The notes under the pieces are model-generated. The model made no database searches. It was given only the letters and a program-made list of their open reading frames with translations, and was not told where the DNA came from. Below are positions 22,241 through 34,972 of a stretch of DNA of 64,000 bases, piece after piece. A program made the position numbers and the translations under genes. The DNA is from Eutypella sp. D-1 (lineage: Eukaryota > Ascomycota > Sordariomycetes > Xylariales > Diatrypaceae): contig JAJTTP010000008.1 of assembly GCA_023313575.1 (NCBI GenBank), forward strand, positions 1,302,001 through 1,366,000, written 5' to 3'. Position 1 is the stretch's first letter. Each line of letters opens with the position of its first letter.

Positions 22241-24947
22241 GGTGTTAACAGGTCATACTACTACTTAGGTAGACAATTATATTCTTGTACGATAAATAAT
22301 AATTAGCGGTTAGGTGTAAAACAATCGATCCATCCACCTGCTGTATTACATGCCTACACCTACCAGGGTATTGCTCTATCATTTTGCTATTTCTACATAC
22401 CTTTAGACCTTTTTCCCATTACCAAACCCCGAACAACTCCGTACTTAGGTAGGTTTGTTATAAAAATGCCCAGGTGTTAATTTCCGATATATCGACCTAC
22501 TAGAGTTTTTTTCTCGTATCTGCAGTTGGTGTTAAAGCGCGAACCCTCGGTGCTCCAGGACTCTGAAAACCTCCCCCCGATACATCCATGTTTGGGTCAC
22601 AAAACAGCAACTGGAGAGGCCGGACAGAATAGCATGTCCGGGGTACCGCGGTGTATGTACACATTGGCAGAAAAAATAAGTTCAAAATGTCAGAAATGAC
22701 GGAGGCGGCAAGCCATGACGACATACGACGTTAGGGGTTGAAAGGGGAGCACGGGCGGACCCTTTTTTTGGGTCGGTGACTCGGTAACCGTTCAAATGCA
22801 TACCAGAGGTACTTAGGTACTTAGGTAGCCTAGGTGTATGTACCTACTTAGGAGGTAGGTGCTGACTGTGAGAGATCGTCGACAGAACAGTCCAGGCCCT
22901 ACGAAGCCACCAGAAAAGAAGAAGAAGAAGAAGAAGAAAAAAGGAGGGGGATAGAGAAGTGGCTCAAGAGAAGATGTATAAAGAGAGGTTCCCTTTACAT
23001 ATATCCAGTTCCTGCATCGGAAAATGAGAAAGGAAAATGCGGCATTCCCATCCCCATTTACGGAATGGGAATGTCCAGGTCGCCGGGATCAAGAAAGACA
23101 AGGCAAAGACGGGTACCTGACCTTTGGGTGGAAATTAGGTCAAGATGGATTGTACCGGGGTAAGCTCTAAGCACCTACCTGGGGCATCCATGGATGTATT
23201 GTATGTATCGTACCCACCAACAATTAAGTACCTACCCAGAGCTCTAGGGTTAGGTAGGTACCTGAGCTTTCCTGAGGTGTAGGGAGACGCTGCCGCCTTT
23301 GCGCCTGTCCATAACCACTAACTATGGTAGCAGGTGGTACAACCCTCATAGGGGTTCCAGGTTTATCGAACATGCGACATTTCCCACAATGCTACTTACG
23401 GTATACCTGAAAGGGCGTGAGAAGGGTCCAGCCAGCGAGCTAAAGTGGCCTTCTGGAATTTCGATTGGTCGTATTTCTCATGGGTGGTGGGTAGAGGTGG
23501 GACCGGTGGCGCTGCGAACAACGTCATCGGTGGTACATGTAGGTTGATGGACACAGGCCAGACCTTGGGATCAACCGACTGTCTCTGTCTTGACTTGCCT
23601 TGACTGTAGTGGGATCAACCTTACCTGTCAAGCCTGTGTTGTACCGGTTGTTGTTGTACAAGACCCCTTTTAAGTTGTTTCCCATATCTAAGCTAAATTG
23701 GATCTAGCCCCTCCCCCTTCCCCGATGGTATCTTGTGGAGTGGACGGAGTACAACCATGAAGTAGCATCGCTGGGATCTCTGAAGTCATTCTTGAGGTCG
23801 CCTCCTCCCAATTAGCCAACTCGCTACGTAGCTTGAAATTCACAGTCTGTGAAATCCAGGGTCCTCTATAATTTGGTGCCAGGTATTCATTGACTGCCCG
23901 TGCTGTCTCTCCGCCTACCTATCAACCTTATCAAGCGGACTATTGCCCTCTCTCTCTCTCTCTCGCTTGTTCAACCTGACTGGAAGCAAAGAACTTGCCC
24001 TATTCTGCAAGGTTGGCTTGGCGGTTTTCTTTCTGTGTCTTTTTATTCTGGCTATCTACATATCGCGTTCTTCTCCCTCACCGACAAAAGACCAAAATGA
24101 TTCCCAGCATTTCATCCGAGAGTCTAGAAGCGTCTCACATAATTGGCAAGTTAATCCGAGTAATTTATTATGTACCTCGCCGATCTTCGCTTATCTCGCT
24201 TCAGGCATCCTCCAAAGCTGATCTCTCTCTGTCTCTCTCTCTCTCTCGGCTTCGCTTCGCTGAGTACATAGATAATGTAGATTTATGCAACTAATCCCTC
24301 CATCCCCATCCCCGTCTGCCATCCCCCATCTCCGAGTCAACTCGGGAGAGGGAGTCAAGAGATCAGATCAGATATATACAGGCACTCGGTCATTACAATA
24401 TGTGGCATGTTATAGGAATGTAGTTAGTTACTACGTAGGCATTAGCAACGCTAGAACCAAGATTACCAAGTCGGTGCATACGACAGTAGGGATCATCGTG
24501 ACTCGCTATATCGCGTGAGGAATCTCCATGGGGCGAGCTGAGCTGGTTTTCTCGGGTTTCTCGAAGCTTTAGCCCGGCTTAAACCAAGGTGTGGGAGCCC
24601 CGGACAATTATTAACATATATAGCAGAGACCATATAAGGTTGATCGATTATCAGCTTTACCCAGGCGCGCTTAGTTAGTTTCCTCGCCTACTTTTGGTAA
24701 TCCATGGATGATGTCTGTTCGGGCTTCTGGCTGGAATTGGTCCCCTCCCGTTAAAAGGGTTGGTTTTAGTTGGCTTTTTTTGATATCGGCTCAACCCCTC
24801 ACTCGGGCTCCCGACGGTCCATCGAGCCCAGTCAGGCCCGGGCTAATGCATGGAAAGTCGATCCACCTTCCAGGCCTTGATTGGAAGAGCCGTGGGCGCC
24901 GGAGGAGTTGGCAGTCCGGTTGCTAATGTGGGCTCATCTTGGCGGCA

Positions 24948-24995
24948 GGCAAGCAAGCAAGCAAGCAAGCAAAGCAAAGCAAAGTAAAGTAAAGC
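24948..24995. repeat. GCAA / AAAGC microsatellite
   Basis: Six or so GCAA tetramers pass into GCAAA and GTAAA pentamers. Noncoding. Confidence 0.8.
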
Positions 24996-27774
24996 AACGC
25001 AGCAGCCCTGGTGTACATTAGACATTATCTACGGAGGAGGGCGCTCCCAGCTCTACACAGCAAACACATACATAGCGTAAGGTAGCAGCAGAGCACGTTA
25101 TACCCCTGACCCCCGCCCCCGCCTAGGACTTCCTAGGCATAATATGTAGGGTGGAGGAGGCATTGAGAACTAAAAGCATGGCGAGTGTTTATCAATTGTC
25201 AATCCGGCTATCCTTCGGAGACCTCAACAACTCCAGGGACTCCCCCCGTCTTGCGCGACTTTGTAGACCATTTGTTCACGAGACCGGGACAACCAGGGGG
25301 GTATATTACCAAGTTGTCTAGGTTATATGTGGCAAACCCGTTGCTCAACAGGCGCGCCTTCCCACATACGCAGTATGTTTCCGTGGACGTATTACACTTC
25401 CTCTAGCACCGCGGCGTTGCTTGAAGCGGTTTCGAGGCTGGTGATGATGATCACAAGCTAGCCTGGGATACCGAGCAGCTCGGGGCCTCAAGAAACCGGC
25501 CAGTTGAGCCCCGTGGTGGTGTGGTGGAAGTACGAGGGCCTTACTGGCTCAGGCCCCATCTCTTGTGTCCACGACTTGTCGAGGTGAAGACGGCGTAAAT
25601 TCAGTCTTCTACTACTACGTCAGCGACCCTATCCCCACGAAGACATGGGGTCTCCTGTGTAGACCGATTCATTCCCATGTACCAACAGCCGGGAAAATAG
25701 GTTGGCTATCGAGCTAAGCCAGCTCTTGTATTCTCTAATAACGGTCTCGGCTTATATCTTGCTAATGGGACGCTCCATGCAGTTGGGGGTCGAGAGAAGA
25801 CGAACCATCAAATGGGCCCCTGCATACGTCGAACCGACGACCACTAAATAAAACTTAAAAGAAAACCGCCTGCATCTCGTTCCGAGAGCGACGAGCACGG
25901 GAGAGGTGGGACAACACCCCGCAACCTCCTCAGCCTCCTCATTCACATATCCACCCCTCTAGGTTGATCAGCTGATCCGAATCAGCCTCTCTGTCCGTGG
26001 CTTGTTCTAAATGGATACGCACAGTTCCGAGACCTGCGGTGTCGATCGCCGCGGGGACCCGAGGCAACCGAGCAAAAGGACCTTGGGAGAAAGATAAGTA
26101 GTAGAATTCTGCGGCCATGTCACCGCAGCTTCATCAACTAAAACTAAATTTGAAATAAGAAAGCCAAAAAAACAAGGGGGGGGGAGACTCCGCCGCCAAC
26201 AGCCACAGCGCTAATAGTAGCAGAACCCCCAGGTTAAGAAGAAGACAGAAGAAAGACGGGAAAGGGATATACTCCTTGAGCTAGCCTTCAAAACCAGTAG
26301 ACACGGAAAAAAGTTGAAATGCTTAGAGAGTCAAGGCATAGAGAAAACCTTCATTTCTTTGTGTCCTCGACTTCAGCCCTACACGCACGCATAGCCGCCC
26401 TTTCCCGAATCTACCACACTAGAGACGGCTCCGGGAATGACGAGCGAGCCTACAGGTTGAGTTGAAGCGCGCAAAAGAGAGAGGTTCGTTGGGGGAAGAA
26501 CGACAGCCTCGGTTTAGGACGGGACTTGCTCGATGGTATGCTTGCCTGCCAGGTGAAGAATACTGCGATGTGATGAATCCAAGGATGATCTATGCATGAT
26601 ACCTTGATGAGGACGTAGTAGAATGAGCCTAAGTGCATCATTTATATGCTGCTACTGCTGTGCACACGTAGCTTATAAGCGACAGTAGAGATGTATGTGG
26701 CTCTGTAGCTTCTTCTATTCTATGTATAGTTCCACGTATCCCGACGTATTCAATATCTATCTTTCATCCTTCACCAAGGGTGGCCAACCCCCATTCTCTT
26801 TTCCATCTCCGTGCGTAACCCCCTCCAAATTGTCTTCAGTCAATGGACCCCGCGACGTGGTGCATCAGGGACCCCCTCCTCGCCCTCGAACCACTGGTGT
26901 CTGATCCGGTGTAGCTCTTAGTCAGTTAGCATCATGACCCGCCTAGCACATGTAGACCGCGTCGGGGTCGGGATAGGGGATAGGGGAAGTGGGGGCCCCG
27001 GGGGAAAAGGGGGGAGGGGTCCAAAACCGCAATCGTGAAAGGGTATTGATTCCCCCCCACTTACAAGAAAGAAGATGCCAAAGAGAAAAGCAGTGAGCAG
27101 TAATCCAGGCCAACACGAACCGCTCAACTCGTCCACCACACTCCTCCCAGCCTCGTCTCATCTCGGTCAGACCGCCTGGAGAAGCCCGGGCTCTATACGC
27201 GGGGTAAGCGTGACGGGGCGTCCGAGAGTTTCCTAGCCTAGTCTAGGTAGGCCCGCGGGCCGCGGCGTAGAGACGGATGGATCGATCGATCGAATGTTGA
27301 CGATGACGACCGTGTCTCGATACCGAAGCTATCGGTGCGTCTATGAAGCTATTTCGGACCAGCCCACTCCCCGGTTTCCCCGGCCCTCGACTGATCTACC
27401 ATCCGCCATGCCCACCTCCCTGTAATCGTCACTGATACACCCCTATCATCTTATCTGTCTGTCACTTACATCTGCTCCACACCAAGGAGCCCGGGCCCCC
27501 TCCTTTCAAGAGCAGGGGGGGGGGGAAGGAGGGTTCCCAGACAAGACAAGATATCGCATCGCGAGCAGAGTATCTACCAACTCGAACATCAACCAGCCAG
27601 CTGTGCCCCGTGTGATGGCGTACGGTTGACAGATGGCAAAGATGCTGACTGAATCCCTACCTTATCCATCCATCCGCGCTGATCCCGGAATCGAATCGAT
27701 GCGTTATTGGCGTCGTCATACCGGGGCCAGGGGGCCGGGTGGGGGGCATCATCTTGTATTAAGGCATGTGTCAC

Positions 27775-27803
27775 CCACACACACACACACACACATATAT
27801 ATA
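27775..27803. repeat. (AC)n(AT)n microsatellite
   Basis: About ten AC units directly followed by about five AT units. Confidence 0.85.
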
Positions 27804-28693
27804 TCACTAATCGATGATCATCACAATCACAGCATTACGAACTCAGCCTATAAAGTGAACATGACAAGGACAGCTCAGGTTCCACGTACTAAGTCAAGTC
27901 AAGTCGTTCATAGCTTAGAGGGGGGAAGGGGGGAAAGGGGGTTTCACACAACAAAAAAGCAAATAAGAGATATGTTCATGCATAGGACAGGGGCTATATC
28001 GATTTTTTATCGGATTAAGAAGAAAAAAAAGCCTAACTCTTGTATCTCTTTTCGTCTGTGTGCGTGTGCATGTGCCAAGAAACATGCACACACATAGACA
28101 TCATATGTGTGATGTTTGTTTGTTTGGTTTGGTTTGTATGTGAATTTTCCCGGTTTTGGCCTCCCCCGAGTCTCTCGTGGGTTTGCTTGGTTGCTAATGC
28201 TTTCCTGCGCGTGGCACTATTTTCTTCTTCTTCCTGTCCTGAGTAGTTTGTTAGGTATGGCAACCTTGAAGGGGGGGGCGGGAGGGTTAGGTAGGCCACG
28301 GGCAATCTCCGCGCTTGTTCATCCTTTCCGCCTTGTACCACCACAGACTCGAAGAGTTTGCCCACTTTCCGTCGTCATTGTAAACAGCAAATTCTGGTAC
28401 GGTTTGATGAATGCTGGGCGATATGCAGAGAGACAGCAGTGCAGCCTAAGTGATGAACAACAGACGGACGACATTCAAGTCGGTGCTGGGAAAGGTTCAT
28501 TTCGTATTCATCTCTCCAGCGATCATCCGGAACTAAATCTCTTGATGGTATTCGGTAGATGGCGTCGTTTGTGGTCCTACCACTGAATCGGGATGGGAGG
28601 TGTCGCACGCGGTCGAAGAGGGGGGCTGCTCTGGGCGGCACATGTCTCAGACGGACGCTTTCTCTTGAGCGTTCTCCTTTGGCCATTTTTTCC

Positions 28694-29797
28694 CTAGAAC
28701 CCAGATTCGGCTCCATTCGGCTCAAGTGCCATCGGGCTTCCTCCGTGACCATGTCTTCTTCGTGGTTGGCGAAGTCTACGAGTGGCGCGCCCATTCAGAT
28801 TCATGCTCTCGTCATCGTCGTCGCTATCGGGGTGTTCCTCGGCAAAACGGCGCGCTTCGTCCAGTTCCGAGATCTCGTCCGGCTTGTCTCGGAGCCACTG
28901 CATTCGAGGGCCGGACCTGGCGATCTCCGATACCCGGAATCCGTAAATCCGTGGCTCGTAGATCCTGCTAGCTCCCAGGCCGGGGGCGATGTTGCAGGTG
29001 TACATGCCGTTCAGCATGGCCTCCTTGTCTTCGTCGCTCACCCGCCCGCCAGCCATCACGTCAGCGCCTCGCTTGGTGAGGTCATATTCCGGAAAGGTAA
29101 GCAAGAAGAGAGCGCCGAAGGTACGTCCGAAAAAGGCCCCGTCGACAGTCTGGAAGCGACTGTTGGGAGGAACGTAGACGTCGAGGCATGAGGGGCAGAA
29201 GAGCTTGACAGTCTCCTCGCCGGGCACATCGGACAATCCAACGGGTAGGGTCCGGGCCTGTTCGCAAAAGCTACGGGGGCAAGCACCAAAATGGCCCAAC
29301 TCATACTTCTCCGACATCTGTTGAATGCCGGCGCGAGAGCAAATGAATCGTTGGTGGATCAGGCCGTAGAGCATTTCGGCGGAGGATTCTATGACGGAGA
29401 GGTCGCTAGCCATCCGTGCGTGATTTCGGCGTTCACTGTTTCGTATCCGATCGACACCTTCTATGGACTCATCCTCCTCATCGTCTTCCTCATCATCGTC
29501 GTCGTCATCTTCCTCAGGTTCAACATCGAGAATCATCTAGCGAGCGAATTATTAGATATTAGATATTAGATATAAGGTATTAGATGGATGCACGTGGGCA
29601 CGGGAAGAAAACACCCGCGGACCTGCATGGCAACATACCTCGAGAGCTTCCTTGTACATGGCTACCTGAGTCTGTAGACCAGTCAAGTTGAAATCATCTT
29701 CGATGAATTCCTCCGAGACCTCTGCGAAGTACTCGTGACCTAGTAGGGAACAGAAAGAAGAAATCCATGATTCCGGGGTTCCTGATGATGAAGACAT
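28694..29797 (-). CDS. ckb1: Casein kinase 2 regulatory (beta) subunit
   Basis: Regulatory dimer-forming subunit of the CK2 serine/threonine kinase. Exons 29797-29639 and 29536-28694 with a 102-bp intron (GTATGT donor, GCTAG acceptor); 333 residues. Seen: SWISSFCSLLGHEYFAEVSE at the N-terminus, VAMYKEALE joined to MILDVEPEED at the splice, an acidic loop (about residues 63-77), and the zinc finger with Cys139, Cys144, Cys167 and Cys170 that mediates dimerisation. The segment from YDLTKRGADVMAGGRVSDEDKE is a fungal insertion before the conserved IYGFRVSEIA. The C-terminus is acidic, then Arg-rich. The ATG at 29797 matches orthologues; an in-frame upstream extension lacks conservation. Confidence 0.95.
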
Positions 29798-29879
29798 CGT
29801 GGCATGACCTGGATTTCTTAATTTGGGAAGGTCTGGAGCGGGTATTTTATGTAACGGGTAACGGTTTGGCGGTTTGGAG

Positions 29880-29945
29880 GGACAGGGAGGACAGGGAGGG
29901 TACGGTAGGGCACGGTAGGGCACGGCAAGGCACGGCACGGCAGGG
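29880..29945. repeat. Imperfect short tandem repeats upstream of ckb1
   Basis: Units of about 10-11 bp (GGTAGGGCAC, then GGCAAGGCAC and GGCACGGCAG), preceded by GACAGGGAG repeats, about 80-150 bp upstream of the start codon and so probably in the leader or core promoter. Confidence 0.7.
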
Positions 29946-30666
29946 CTGAACGCGGTGCAGTGCGGATCACGAATCAGATCCAAAATAAGAAGATAAGATT
30001 GGAGGAGGGGGAGAGGGAAGGGGGGGAGGAGGGGGAGGGCGCAGTGTTGGTTTGGTTGCTAAATAGATGGTAGGTAACCTTAGAAGGTCAGCAAGGGAAG
30101 TGTGGAAAAGGCGGGAAAGAGAGTGGAAGAGAACCCCACTACTGAAATATGATTGTTAAAATGATAGGTGAAGGTAAGAACAAGACCTAAGAGGGTTGTT
30201 GAAATGAAGGGAGGGAAATGGAAAGAAGAGTTAGAAGAAGGGGGGTGAAAAGGAGAGGGGAGAGGAGAGGGAGAAAAAAAAAAGAAAAGACGAAAAAGCC
30301 TACGGCGCTTGCATGACGCGCGAAGGTAAAGAGAGGCTTTTTCAGAATTAATATTATTATATAGTAGTAGTATGGTGAGCCAGTGAGGTTGATGGTGAAG
30401 ATGAAGGTGGTGAGGGTAGTGAGAGTATTTTTTTAAGGTCCCAATGTTAGTTCGTATGTTATGTAGTGTTGTTCTGGCAGTTATTTACGGATTGATTATT
30501 GATTGATGTTCAAGGTTCAACCAATGTTGTTTGGTATACTTCGTAGGTATGATATGTCAACCTTGAAGTACTTAGGTAGGTATGTAGGTTAGGTATGTTT
30601 GTTGCAAGGTTCCTGTGTAGCTGGAAAGCATTGATTGAGGCCTGGCCGATTGATTCCCTTAAGGTT

Positions 30667-30717
30667 GGGTCTGCTTTGGGTCTGCTTTGGGTCTGCTTTG
30701 GGTCTGCTTTGGGTCTG
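30667..30717. repeat. 11-bp tandem repeat, about 4.5 copies
   Basis: Near-perfect tandem TCTGCTTTGGG units. Confidence 0.85.
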
Positions 30718-32679
30718 GGACAGGGCTGGCAGGGTCGAGGCAAAAACAGTTTGCTACTTACTAGGTCAATCAGTTCCTACCTAAGCACAAAGTTATCAGA
30801 TCCCCTTCCCACCAGCGCCCCCCAATCTGCCAAGCCTACCCTTTTTTTTGGGGTGGAATTTAGTGGGTCACATGCTTATGTGCGTGACACGGTGGTCAGT
30901 GCGTTTTTATTATCATTTCCTGACCCCACCTTTTTGCCAAGCCACACTGCCCTTCGATCCCCCGCCTTCCCGCTTGTCCCGGTCTCCGAGAGGTGAGAAT
31001 TTCGGGCCGGCGGCGGAGCGGAGTGGGGTTCTGCCTCCGGACCTTTATGTATATAGGCGGGGAAGCAATCGGTGTAGATCCATCCATCTACAAGCTTATT
31101 TATAATACACCAGAATCCACAATACTCCCAAAGGTTCGCGCAAGTGTTTATTTGAATGCCTCTTATATGCTCCCCCCCCACTATGCCAATGAGGGCCTTA
31201 AGCCTAATAGATTGCTGCTGCTTTCGGGCCTCATGGGACACGCTCAGGTAACTGCGATTACACATCTCGGTCAAGATATACTTCCGGCGGTGTAGACATC
31301 TACACCAAATCTTGGAGGTGGCTTGGCCTACATAGACTAAAAAGTGTTTTAACTTCCATAGGAGTAGAGGTAGAGCGTAAATATACTTGCAATCCCGCCT
31401 TCATGCTCGTCCTTCTTCAGTAAGAGCTCCAAATAGGTCTGTAACCTGTCTGGCCTATTTAGTCTGGCCTATAGCACTACACCTTGAAGCATCGCGCATT
31501 ACCACTGTCTTCGCCACTCCGATAATACGACCTCGAGAGCCGGCCAACGCGGTAAAACCAAGGGCGTTAAAATGAACCAACCCTTTTTTATGAAACATTC
31601 CAACTCATGAGCTAAGTATTAAGTTAATCGCTTTAAAACGGGGTGGGGAAAGGGGGGGGGAGGGGACTTCCTCATAAAGAAGTTCCGGGGAAAACAAGAA
31701 CAAGAAACGCCAAGGATTTGGAAGAGATCTGGCCTTATATAGTTCCAAAATCTTGCATGATGATCACCGGAGATTGCGGCTCCCAACCCAACTCCCATAT
31801 GTATTCCCTTTTTTCATGTGACTGAGCTTTCCCTCTCCTTCTTCTTCTTCTTCTCTAATCGAGTAATATACGCCCAGCCGCCGCCTCGGCACATATTATC
31901 GTTGTTCTTCAGTGGGGGAAGAGAAAACTTTCATTACCGTGTATTGTAGTTTAAAAGAAAAGGGAGCAAAATAATAATAATCATAAGATTCTTCTGCACA
32001 TCTGTGAAGCCCGTAGCGCGGCGGAAGGCGGAAGGTTCCCTATCTATTTATGTAAAAGAATAGTAAAAACAGGCAAAGGCAGTTTGCTTGAGGGCCGGGG
32101 GGCGAACGGTAGATATATTGATGTAACATCGGGGGACAAGACTACTGCACCTGCTAGTCCCTCAGGAACAGCAGCGCGGTGATTGGCGTTAGCGTTGGTT
32201 GTTAGCAGGGAGACGGGGCATGCACGCGCGCAAGAAAGAAAAAAAAACAAACCCAAACCCAAACCCATCTTCATCTGCCCATCCCATTCGAGCCTTCAAC
32301 TCGTCTCATCCGACGATGCCGCGGACAAGAGAGGAGATGAAAGGGGGGCCACTGGCCAACTGTCCTGACTTCTTTTCAAACCCTGGACCCTCGTCGTCCG
32401 GTTGTCTAGCATTAAAATTCAATCAATCTCTCGCTAACTAACTACATAATTCATCATGCCCGCATCCAGACCCCCCGTCCCCCCCTGCGCTCGAGCCGGC
32501 ACCCTCCGCGATCGCCCACGTTCGCCGGAACGCCGGCCCCATGTTCCCAACCACACCAAGCGCCCCGCCCCAATGCGGTACGGGTATTCAGCCTCCAGCA
32601 ATCGGAACAGGCAAAAAGGGGAAAGGCTTGGCGTGCGGAGGGAGAGAGAGAGAGAGGGAAGGTGTTTTGGGGGGGGATG

Positions 32680-32685
32680 CTGGGG
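32680..32685 (+). promoter_or_regulatory. Candidate CreA/CRE1 site
   Basis: CTGGGG fits the SYGGRG carbon catabolite repressor consensus and lies 221 bp before the GH7 start codon. A six-base motif is common by chance, so this is only a candidate. Confidence 0.2.
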
Positions 32686-32763
32686 GAGGATCCTTACAAT
32701 GTAGGTAGTAATTGCTATTAGGTTTAGTTATTTAATTTATTATTATGATGCTGCCGGGCAATG

Positions 32764-32770
32764 TATATAA
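32764..32770 (+). promoter_or_regulatory. TATA box of the GH7 gene
   Basis: TATATAA about 136 bp upstream of the GH7 ATG, a normal distance for a strongly inducible fungal gene. No transcript data. Confidence 0.45.
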
Positions 32771-32905
32771 TGCGATACCCGTGGACCTCCTTGCCCGGTG
32801 ATGTGCTTACCTTCTCGCGCCATCTGCACTCTTTAAGACGTCGTTTCCAAGCCTGGTCGTTACTCTGAAAAATTTTCTTTGCTATTTAAGATAACACACA
32901 CCACC

Positions 32906-34469
32906 ATGTCCCCCCGCAACGTCCTCCTGGCCTCCGCCATGTTAGGACTGGCGACGGCGCAGAAGCCGGGCGCGACGCCCGACGAGCACCCGCGGCTGAT
33001 TACGCAGCGGTGTACGGTGGCGGACGGGTGCAACGACTGGATGAACTTCCTGGTGCTGGACTCCTCGTCGCACGGCGTCCACCAGGCCGACAACCCGGAG
33101 CTCGGCTGCGGCGACTGGGGCAGCGGGCCCGACCCCGACGCCTGCCCCACCAAGGAGGAATGCGCCGAGAACTGCGTCATGGAGGGCATCACGGACTACA
33201 GCAAGAACGGCGTCACGACCGATCTCAGAAGCCGTAAGTGAGGACCATATGATACGATCGAGCTCGGCTGGGGGGCGGCGATGTCTGATGGAAAAGGCTT
33301 GCGCCACCTGGCAGTTTTCTGCGTCTATACAGACGTTTTCCCAGAACGCGATTTGCTGATTTTTACCATTGTGTATTTCTACTAGTGCGCCTACAACACA
33401 TCGTCGACGGCAACGTGGTCTCCCCGCGGGTGTACCTGCTGGATATGAGCCGGGAGAACTACGAGCTGACGCGGTTTACGGGCGGCGAGTTCGCCTTCGA
33501 CGTCGACACCACCAAGCTCCCCTGCGGCATGAACTCGGCGCTCTACCTATCCGAGATGGTCAAGGATGGCGCCAAGAGCGACCTGAATACCGGCGGCGCC
33601 GCCTGGGGAACCGGATACTGCGATGCCCAGTGCTACGTCACCCCCTTTATCAACGGCGAGGTACGTTTTGTGAAGAAGTGCCCGTGGATCCCTTCTTTTC
33701 TTTTTTTGTTCCCCCCTTCATCAGAAGAAGAGGAAGAAGAATATGGCACAGCCGAGCTCAGCTAACCCCGGAACCTAAAAAGGGCAATGTCGAGGGCGCC
33801 GGTGCCTGCTGCAACGAGATGGACATCTGGGAGGCGAACTCGCGGGCCAACCACATCGCGCCGCACCCGTGTAACATCAGCAGCATCTACCTGTGCGAGG
33901 GGGCGGAGTGCGAGAAGGACGGGGTGTGCGACAAGGACGGCTGCTCGTGGAACCCGTACCGGATCGGACAGCCGGACTACTACGGATCGGGAGCGGACTT
34001 CGAGGTGGACACCACGCGGCCGTTCACCGTGGTCACGCAGTTCCCCGCGGACGCGGACGGCACGCTGACGTCGATCCACCGGCTCTACGTGCAGGACGGC
34101 GAGGTCATCCGCGCCGAGGTCGTCAACAAGGAAGGGGTCCCCGCCCAGAACTTCCTCGACGACGAGTACTGCGGCGCCATGGGGTCCGAGAAGTTTCTCG
34201 ACCTCGGCGCCACCGCCGCCATGGGCGACGCCATGACCCGCGGTATGGTGCTCGCCTTTAGTATCTGGTGGGACGAGGGCGGCAACATGTCCTGGCTGGA
34301 CGGGAAGGCTGACGGCGCCGGCCCTTGCAACGCCACCGAGGGTAGTCCCGACACCATTCGCAAGGTCGAGCCGTCGCCCGAGGTCACCTTCAGCAACATT
34401 CGCTGGGGCGAGATCAACTCGACCTTCTCGGCCACCCCTGCGAATGGCTTGCGCGCCCGTCTGTTCTAA
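32906..34469 (+). CDS. GH7 endoglucanase, secreted, no CBM
   Basis: Glycoside hydrolase family 7 enzyme cleaving internal beta-1,4 bonds of cellulose by a retaining mechanism. Exons 32906-33233, 33386-33660 and 33783-34469 (introns 152 and 122 bp) give 429 residues. Seen: signal peptide MSPRNVLLASAMLGLATA, then QKPG; catalytic triad in CCNEMDIWEANS with Glu213, Asp215 and Glu218; FSNIRWGEI near the end. The long tunnel-loop insertions before the catalytic motif found in cellobiohydrolases are missing and the sequence resembles Aspergillus EglB-type endoglucanases (CEGAECEKDGVCDKDGCSWNPYR), so endo-activity is inferred. There is no linker or CBM1; the protein ends ARLF. Likely induced by plant polymers. 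Confidence 0.93.
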
Positions 34470-34972
34470 GTCGTGTATAAAACCTGATTAGACTCTGGGA
34501 TACTAGTAATCTGCGAATCAAAAGAATGATGCTGCTATTGATTACGCCTAGCATTTGGGACGTGATGTAAGAAATGGTGGCGTAGTCTGTCCAGAAGAAC
34601 CATGCGAGTAGAATTGGAATGTAAAATCATAAGTCTGCCCCTTACCACCCTCGCCTACCTAGGCCGGAGGACGAAGGGGTTCTCAGATCCAGCATAGTTT
34701 TTTTCACTAATCATATCTGATGCGGCAGGAGACTATCTTTGGACTTGTTCTATTTTCATCGTAAAGCGGTTTGGGAGTTGGGTCGGCGCGAAACGCCAAG
34801 GAGTATGATGTGTGGTTTCGGAAACACCCCAGGCCGATCTATGGAGCGAGGAGAGATATATTTTCGAAGGATGCGGGTGGGAAAAGACAAGCTTTAGTTG
34901 ACGAATTTCTGGTCTTCAGATGTTGTCGCCTTTATTATACAAACATGACGAAAGAGACAGAAGAACTTCAAG
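34470..34972. other. Spacer between GH7 and secreted protein genes
   Basis: 3' UTR of the cellulase and promoter of the next gene. One overlapping ORF (34771-35064) is a frame shadow. Nothing else is seen. Confidence 0.5.

Larger units (their letters stand above)
22241..28693. other. Long gene-empty interval
   Basis: About 6.4 kb without an ORF above 160 codons or a recognisable exon. It contains clustered TACTTAGGTA/CCTAGGTA motifs (22262-22275, 22441-22455, 22806-22862, 23224-23270), CT dinucleotide tracts (23951-23964, 24225-24247), a GCAA microsatellite (24948-24995), a hairpin GGGGCCTCAA/TTGAGCCCC (25482-25512) and an AC/AT repeat (27775-27803). Confidence 0.5.
29946..32905. other. Divergent promoter region ckb1 / GH7
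   Basis: No gene I can defend. G-rich purine tracts lie at 30000-30045 and 30240-30290. A plus-strand ORF at 32456-32704 starts with a clean ATG after AT-rich leader-like sequence (MPASRPPVPPCARAG) but has no recognisable family; it may be noise or a first exon. Confidence 0.4.
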
